Source: Streptomyces shenzhenensis (GTDB lineage Bacteria; Actinomycetota; Actinomycetes; Streptomycetales; Streptomycetaceae). Taken from it: a DNA stretch of 64,000 nt. Each line of letters starts with the position of its first letter. The first letter of the stretch is position 1. The notes beneath the pieces are model-generated. The model saw only the letters and a program-made list of their open reading frames with translations, did not search any database and was not told the origin of the DNA. The stretch is from contig NZ_PENI01000020.1 in NCBI RefSeq assembly GCF_003688995.1, positions 1-64,000 on the forward strand, read 5' to 3'. The position numbers and the translations under genes are program-made. This document shows, piece after piece, positions 63,768 to 64,000 of this stretch.

Positions 63768-64000
63768 ATGACGAAGCCCTCACTCCCCGAACTCCTGCAT
63801 GCCGCTGTCGCAGCCGTCGGCGGCACGGAGCGCCCCGGCCAGGTGACCATGGCCGAATCGGTTGCCGAAGCGATCGACGACGGATCCCATCTGCTGGTTC
63901 AGGCCGGCACCGGCACCGGCAAGTCGCTGGGCTACCTCGTGCCGGCACTCGCGCACGGGGAGCGTGTCGTCGTCGCGACGGCCACCCTCGCTCTGCAGCG
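63768..64000 (+). CDS. dinG: DinG-family ATP-dependent DNA helicase (N-terminal part)
   Basis: Only the first ~77 codons are in the window; the gene continues beyond 64000. MTKPSLPELLHAAVAAVGG and the Q-motif TERPGQVTMAESVAEAID are followed by Walker A VQAGTGTGKSLGYLVPAL and VVVATATLALQ. This is the XPD/DinG helicase family, 5'-3' DNA helicases that remove R-loops and damaged structures. Position downstream of the siderophore genes and under a damage promoter fits the DinG upstream of lexA in Streptomyces. The iron-sulfur domain lies outside the window. Confidence 0.93.
   Translation, partial: MTKPSLPELLHAAVAAVGGTERPGQVTMAESVAEAIDDGSHLLVQAGTGTGKSLGYLVPALAHGERVVVATATLALQ

Overview
The window is a high-GC actinobacterial chromosome segment and almost certainly comes from a Streptomyces. 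The tail of a ribosomal operon is followed by osaC/osaA/osaB-type osmostress regulators, ftsK, rimO-pgsA-cinA-clgR, dps, nei, lhr, recA-recX, the glutamate importer gluABCD with its two-component system, miaB-miaA-dapF, a RelA/SpoT homologue, hflX and dinG. GTG starts, leaderless-looking promoters and strong third-position G/C support this. Most of the window is conserved core chromosome. No phage, insertion sequence or CRISPR array is visible.

Layout. (1) 1-350: end of 23S rRNA, 5S rRNA and a strong terminator. (2) 395-1275: a DegT-type aminotransferase remnant without its PLP lysine, then tRNA-Thr(GGT). (3) 1.3-10.8 kb: OsaC-like SpoIIE phosphatase/anti-sigma protein, divergent from a giant poly-HAMP hybrid kinase (OsaA) and its response regulator (OsaB). 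(4) 10.9-18.8 kb: FtsK, a RodZ-like protein, RimO, PgsA, CinA, ClgR, Dps. (5) 18.8-30.2 kb: a DUF7144 membrane protein bracketed by duplicated dps 3' ends, an SDR enzyme, Nei, Lhr helicase, and araC-azlC-azlD. (6) 30.2-35.3 kb: DUF3046 protein, AI-2E-family membrane protein, a seven-helix membrane protein, RecA, RecX. (7) 35.4-38.3 kb: rhodanese and cysteine dioxygenase behind a Cys-rich leader peptide, and an FAD monooxygenase. (8) 38.5-45.3 kb: gluABCD, the divergent GluR-GluK pair, and an orphan TAXI binding protein. (9) 45.6-57.9 kb: MazG-like protein, MiaB, a dioxygenase-fold protein, an antitoxin-like protein, MiaA, DapF, RSH, a secreted M1 peptidase, HflX. (10) 58-64 kb: secreted serine protease, an orphan siderophore synthetase plus acyltransferase, a repeat-rich gap, and the start of DinG.

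How it works together. The clearest shared theme is DNA damage. recA carries a LexA-type box. In addition, recA, lhr, rimO(-pgsA-cinA) and dinG each carry a close or exact match to the RecA-NDp/PafBC promoter element (TTGTCRGTG-N8-TANNNT) just upstream of the start codon. A weaker match precedes the AI-2E-family gene. This would place much of the window under a LexA-independent damage response.

Other control signals are also visible. A 15-residue cysteine-rich leader peptide with a GC hairpin lies before the cysteine dioxygenase-rhodanese pair. An 11-bp-phased direct repeat lies upstream of gluA, where the divergent OmpR-type regulator could bind. A perfect 17-bp tandem repeat lies upstream of osaA. 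All functional statements are read from sequence and family knowledge; no database search was run.
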